A stretch of DNA of 64,000 nucleotides from positions 310,001 through 374,000 of the forward strand of contig JAVJRE010000006.1 in NCBI GenBank assembly GCA_040218575.1, given 5' to 3'. Below, in pieces: positions 61,458 through 64,000 of the stretch; position 1 is the first letter of the stretch, and each line of letters starts with the position of its first letter. The stretch comes from Alphaproteobacteria bacterium (GTDB taxonomy: Bacteria; Pseudomonadota; Alphaproteobacteria; JAVJRE01). Below the pieces are notes generated by a model. That model did no database searches. It saw nothing but the letters and a program-made list of their open reading frames with translations, and had not been told where the DNA came from. Made by a program: the position numbers and the translations under genes.

Positions 61458-61485
61458 TTGGTGTCGGCCACCGACAGAGTATAAG
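61458..61485 (+). promoter_or_regulatory. Candidate thrS promoter with +1 at the ATG
   Basis: TTGGTG (61458-61463), a 16-bp spacer, then TATAAG (61480-61485). With normal spacing the +1 base would be 61492, the A of the thrS start codon. A GGAGG (61486-61490) sits only one base before that ATG, too close to work normally. Confidence 0.5.
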
Positions 61486-61491
61486 GGAGGT

Positions 61492-63501
61492 ATGAGCATT
61501 TCGGCGCAAACACAGGCGGCGGCAGTCGTCATCACCCTGCCGGACGGCAGCACCCGCAGCTTCGAGGGCCCGGTCACCGGCGGCGAGATCGCCGCAGCCA
61601 TCGGCAAGGGGCTGGCCAGAGCGGCCGTCGCCATGCGCGTGGATGGGGTGGCCATGGACCTGTCGCGGGTGATCGACCGCAACGCCAGTGTGGCCATCAT
61701 CACCCGCGACAGCGCCGACGGGCTGGAGCTGTTGCGCCATGATGCAGCGCACGTCCTGGCCGAGGCGGTGAAAGAGCTGTGGCCGGACGTGCAGATTACC
61801 ATCGGCCCGGTGATCACCGACGGCTTCTACTATGACATTGCCCGCGACGAGCCGTTTGCGCCCGAGGATCTGGCGGTGATCGAAGCGCGTATGCGGGAGA
61901 TCGTCAAACGCGACGAACCGATCAGCCGCGAGGTGTGGGAGCGCGAGGCAGCCATCCAGTTCTTCAAGGACATGGGCGAGCACTACAAGGCCGAGATCAT
62001 TGAGGACCTGCCGCGTGGCGAGGACATTACGCTTTACCGGCAGGGCGATTTCATTGACCTGTGCCGGGGCCCGCACCTGCCGTCCACCGGCAAGCTGGGC
62101 ACGGCCTTCAAGCTGTTGAGCGTGGCCGGCGCCTACTGGCGGGGTGATTCGCGCAACGCCATGCTGCAGCGCATCTATGGCACCGCGTGGCACGACGACA
62201 AGGCGCTGGCCGACTATGTGCATCGGCGCGAGGAAGCGGAGAAGCGCGATCATCGCCGCCTGGGCCGCGATCTCGGTCTGTTCCACATGCAGGAAGAGGC
62301 GGCCGGCTCCACCTTCTGGCATCCCAAGGGCACCATTCTGTGGCGCATCGTCGAGGAGTATATGCGCGGCCGCATCGCCGGCGCCGGTTACCAGGAGATT
62401 CGCACACCCCAGCTTATGGATCGCTCCCTGTGGGAGGCGTCGGGCCATTGGGAGAAGTTCGGCGAGCACATGTTCACGTCCCAGTCCAAGGACGACCGTG
62501 TCCTGGCCCTGAAGCCGATGAACTGTCCGGGTCATGTGCAGATATTCAAGCAAGGGCTGAAGAGCTACCGCGACCTGCCGGTTCGTTTCTCAGAGTTTGG
62601 CTGCTGTCATCGCAACGAGCCATCGGGCGCGCTGCACGGCCTGATGCGGGTGCGGCAGTTCTATCAGGACGATGCGCATATCTTCTGCACCCAGGAGCAG
62701 CTTGTGACGGAGGTGAAGGATTGTTGCGACCTGCTCTACGCCACCTATACCGATTTCGGCTTCAGCGACATCGAGGTGAAGTTCGCCGACCGGCCTTCGG
62801 TGCGGGTCGGCGATGATGCCACATGGGACCGGGCGGAAGCGGCGTTGCTGGAGGCGACCGAAGCAGCCGGCCTGGAGACGGTGCACAATCCGGGCGAGGG
62901 GGCGTTCTATGGCCCCAAGCTGGAGTTTCATTTGCGCGACGCCATCGGCCGTCAGTGGCAGTGCGGCACCATCCAGATGGATTTCGTCCTGCCCGAACGG
63001 CTCGACGCCACCTATATCGGCGAGGACGGCGGTAAACACCGGCCGGCCATGATCCACCGCGCCATACTGGGGTCGATCGACCGTTTTCTGGGCATTCTGA
63101 TCGAGCACTATGCGGGCCACTTCCCGCTGTGGCTGGCGCCGCAGCAACTGGCAGTGGCGACCATCACCAATGACGCCGACGATTATGCCGGCCGGGTGCT
63201 GGCCGCCTGCCGGGCGGCCGGTCTGCGCGGTGAGATCGACAAGCGCAACGAAAAGATCTCCTACAAGGTGCGCGAGCACAGCCTGCAGAAAGTGCCGGCG
63301 ATTCTGGTGGTCGGCCGCCGCGAGGCGGAGGAGGGCACGGTCGCCGTCCGCCGTCTGGGCAGCCAGGCGCAGGAGACCCTGACCCTGGAGCAGGTCGTCG
63401 CCAGCCTGGTGGCGGAGGCCAGGGTGCCGACCCTGGGCCATCTGGCCATCGCCGGGCCGGGCCAGGGATCGGCCGTGGCCGGCGGTGTGGCGCGGTTCTG
63501 A
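61492..63501 (+). CDS. thrS: Threonyl-tRNA synthetase
   Basis: Class II synthetase of 669 residues. The N-terminal TGS domain ([15 protein letters not shown] onwards) is followed by the editing domain with [17 protein letters not shown] and [11 protein letters not shown]. The catalytic core has motif 2 [20 protein letters not shown]. The zinc ligands are Cys in MNCPGH, His in DDAHIFC and His in MIHRAILGS. The anticodon domain at the C-terminus includes [14 protein letters not shown]. It is followed after 139 bp by infC, the conserved thrS-infC order. Confidence 0.97.
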   Translation: MSISAQTQAAAVVITLPDGSTRSFEGPVTGGEIAAAIGKGLARAAVAMRVDGVAMDLSRVIDRNASVAIITRDSADGLELLRHDAAHVLAEAVKELWPDVQITIGPVITDGFYYDIARDEPFAPEDLAVIEARMREIVKRDEPISREVWEREAAIQFFKDMGEHYKAEIIEDLPRGEDITLYRQGDFIDLCRGPHLPSTGKLGTAFKLLSVAGAYWRGDSRNAMLQRIYGTAWHDDKALADYVHRREEAEKRDHRRLGRDLGLFHMQEEAAGSTFWHPKGTILWRIVEEYMRGRIAGAGYQEIRTPQLMDRSLWEASGHWEKFGEHMFTSQSKDDRVLALKPMNCPGHVQIFKQGLKSYRDLPVRFSEFGCCHRNEPSGALHGLMRVRQFYQDDAHIFCTQEQLVTEVKDCCDLLYATYTDFGFSDIEVKFADRPSVRVGDDATWDRAEAALLEATEAAGLETVHNPGEGAFYGPKLEFHLRDAIGRQWQCGTIQMDFVLPERLDATYIGEDGGKHRPAMIHRAILGSIDRFLGILIEHYAGHFPLWLAPQQLAVATITNDADDYAGRVLAACRAAGLRGEIDKRNEKISYKVREHSLQKVPAILVVGRREAEEGTVAVRRLGSQAQETLTLEQVVASLVAEARVPTLGHLAIAGPGQGSAVAGGVARF

Positions 63502-63640
63502 GCGGCGTGGCCGGCCCGGCCCGCCGCTGGTGAAAGAATCGGCTGCCGCCGGCGCCGGCGAGCCTGTATAGTGGCGCCAGAGGCCAATCGGTCGCTGTTG
63601 CGGCGGAATTGACCGGATCAACTGAACAGGAGTTACGACC

Positions 63641-64000
63641 ATAGCTCGTCCAAACAGCCTGACCCCGCCCCAGAAGGATGGGCCGCGGATCAATGAAGAC
63701 ATTCGAGTGGCACAGGTGCGCCTGATCGGCGCCGAAGGTGAGCAGGTCGGTGTGGTATCCACCGAAACGGCCATGGAAATGGCGGCCGAGGCCGGGCTCG
63801 ACCTGGTGGAAGTGGCCGGCACGGCCGACCCGCCAGTGTGCAAGATCCTCGATTATGGCAAGCTGAAATACGTCAATCAGAAGAAGAAGAACGAACAGCG
63901 CAAACGCCAGAAAACGTTTGAAATCAAAGAGATCAAGATGCGCCCGGGCATCGAGGACCACGATTATGAGGTCAAGATGCGCAATGTCCGCAAGTTCCTG
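63641..64000 (+). CDS. infC: Translation initiation factor IF-3, N-terminal part, ATA start
   Basis: The first 120 codons of IF-3 are visible; the gene runs off the right edge. The product begins [23 protein letters not shown] (first residue from ATA), then [26 protein letters not shown] and [19 protein letters not shown], which are IF-3 hallmarks. The start is set by AGGAG at 63628-63632, eight bases before ATA at 63641. An in-frame TGA at 63623-63625 rules out an upstream start, and no ATG, GTG or TTG exists in between. IF-3 rejects non-standard start codons, so an ATA start would allow self-limiting synthesis, as with AUU in E. coli. Confidence 0.95.
   Translation, partial: MARPNSLTPPQKDGPRINEDIRVAQVRLIGAEGEQVGVVSTETAMEMAAEAGLDLVEVAGTADPPVCKILDYGKLKYVNQKKKNEQRKRQKTFEIKEIKMRPGIEDHDYEVKMRNVRKFL

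Overview
The window looks like a stretch of chromosome from a high-GC alphaproteobacterium, most likely in or near the Rhodospirillales. The evidence is the ChvI-ChvG two-component system beside a permease-free PTS, a DivL-type kinase with tyrosine in its H-box, alphaproteobacterial AddA/AddB, a FYDLN-acid protein followed by tRNA-Ala, and an aroA-cmk-rpsA-ihfB block. Genes are densely packed with many 4-nt stop/start overlaps. I see no transposase, integrase, phage gene, rRNA or CRISPR array.

Layout. 1-9.7 kb: chvI (cut by the window edge), chvG, an HPr kinase fused to a RapZ C-terminal domain, EIIA (Man type), HPr, enzyme I, then ahcY and a divL-like gene. 9.7-20.5 kb: a ferredoxin-NADP reductase facing a run of tsaE, amgK, murU, addB, addA and then trxA. 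20.6-32.9 kb, all on the minus strand: aroA-cmk-rpsA-ihfB-lapA-like-map-pyrF-trpF-trpB-trpA-accD-folC. 33.1-33.9 kb: FYDLN protein and tRNA-Ala(GGC). 34-48.5 kb is the accessory part: TTC38-like protein, an ArsR/SRPBCC locus, a serine hydrolase, a CocE/NonD hydrolase, an unrecognised protein, a small oxidase-like membrane protein, an aldehyde dehydrogenase operon ending in an HTH plus PBP-like regulator, a TupA-like tungstate-binding protein and a BisC-like molybdo/tungsto-enzyme. 48.6-56.3 kb: hsp20-DUF1150, then rnd, kdsD-lptC-lptA-lptB-rpoN and ptsN on the minus strand, plus tRNA-Leu(CAG). 56.4-64 kb: NDUFA9-like protein, uppP, GST, two glycosyltransferases, thrS and infC (cut by the window edge).

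How the parts fit. ChvG-ChvI, HprK-RapZ, EIIA, HPr, EI and the distant PtsN look like a regulatory phosphorelay without a sugar permease. LptA/B/C, KdsD, the glycosyltransferases, UppP and AmgK/MurU serve the cell envelope. AddAB and TsaE are genome and tRNA maintenance. The regulator, TupA and BisC-like genes could form a molybdate/tungstate-linked module.

Most unusual points: the HprK-RapZ fusion; the Tyr H-box in DivL next to a 15-bp tandem repeat; an ATA start codon on infC; three head-to-tail 17-bp repeats overlapping the arsR promoter; candidate leaderless starts for arsR and thrS; a possible heat-shock promoter plus ROSE-like RNA thermometer before hsp20; and several unrelated short tandem arrays in intergenic DNA.
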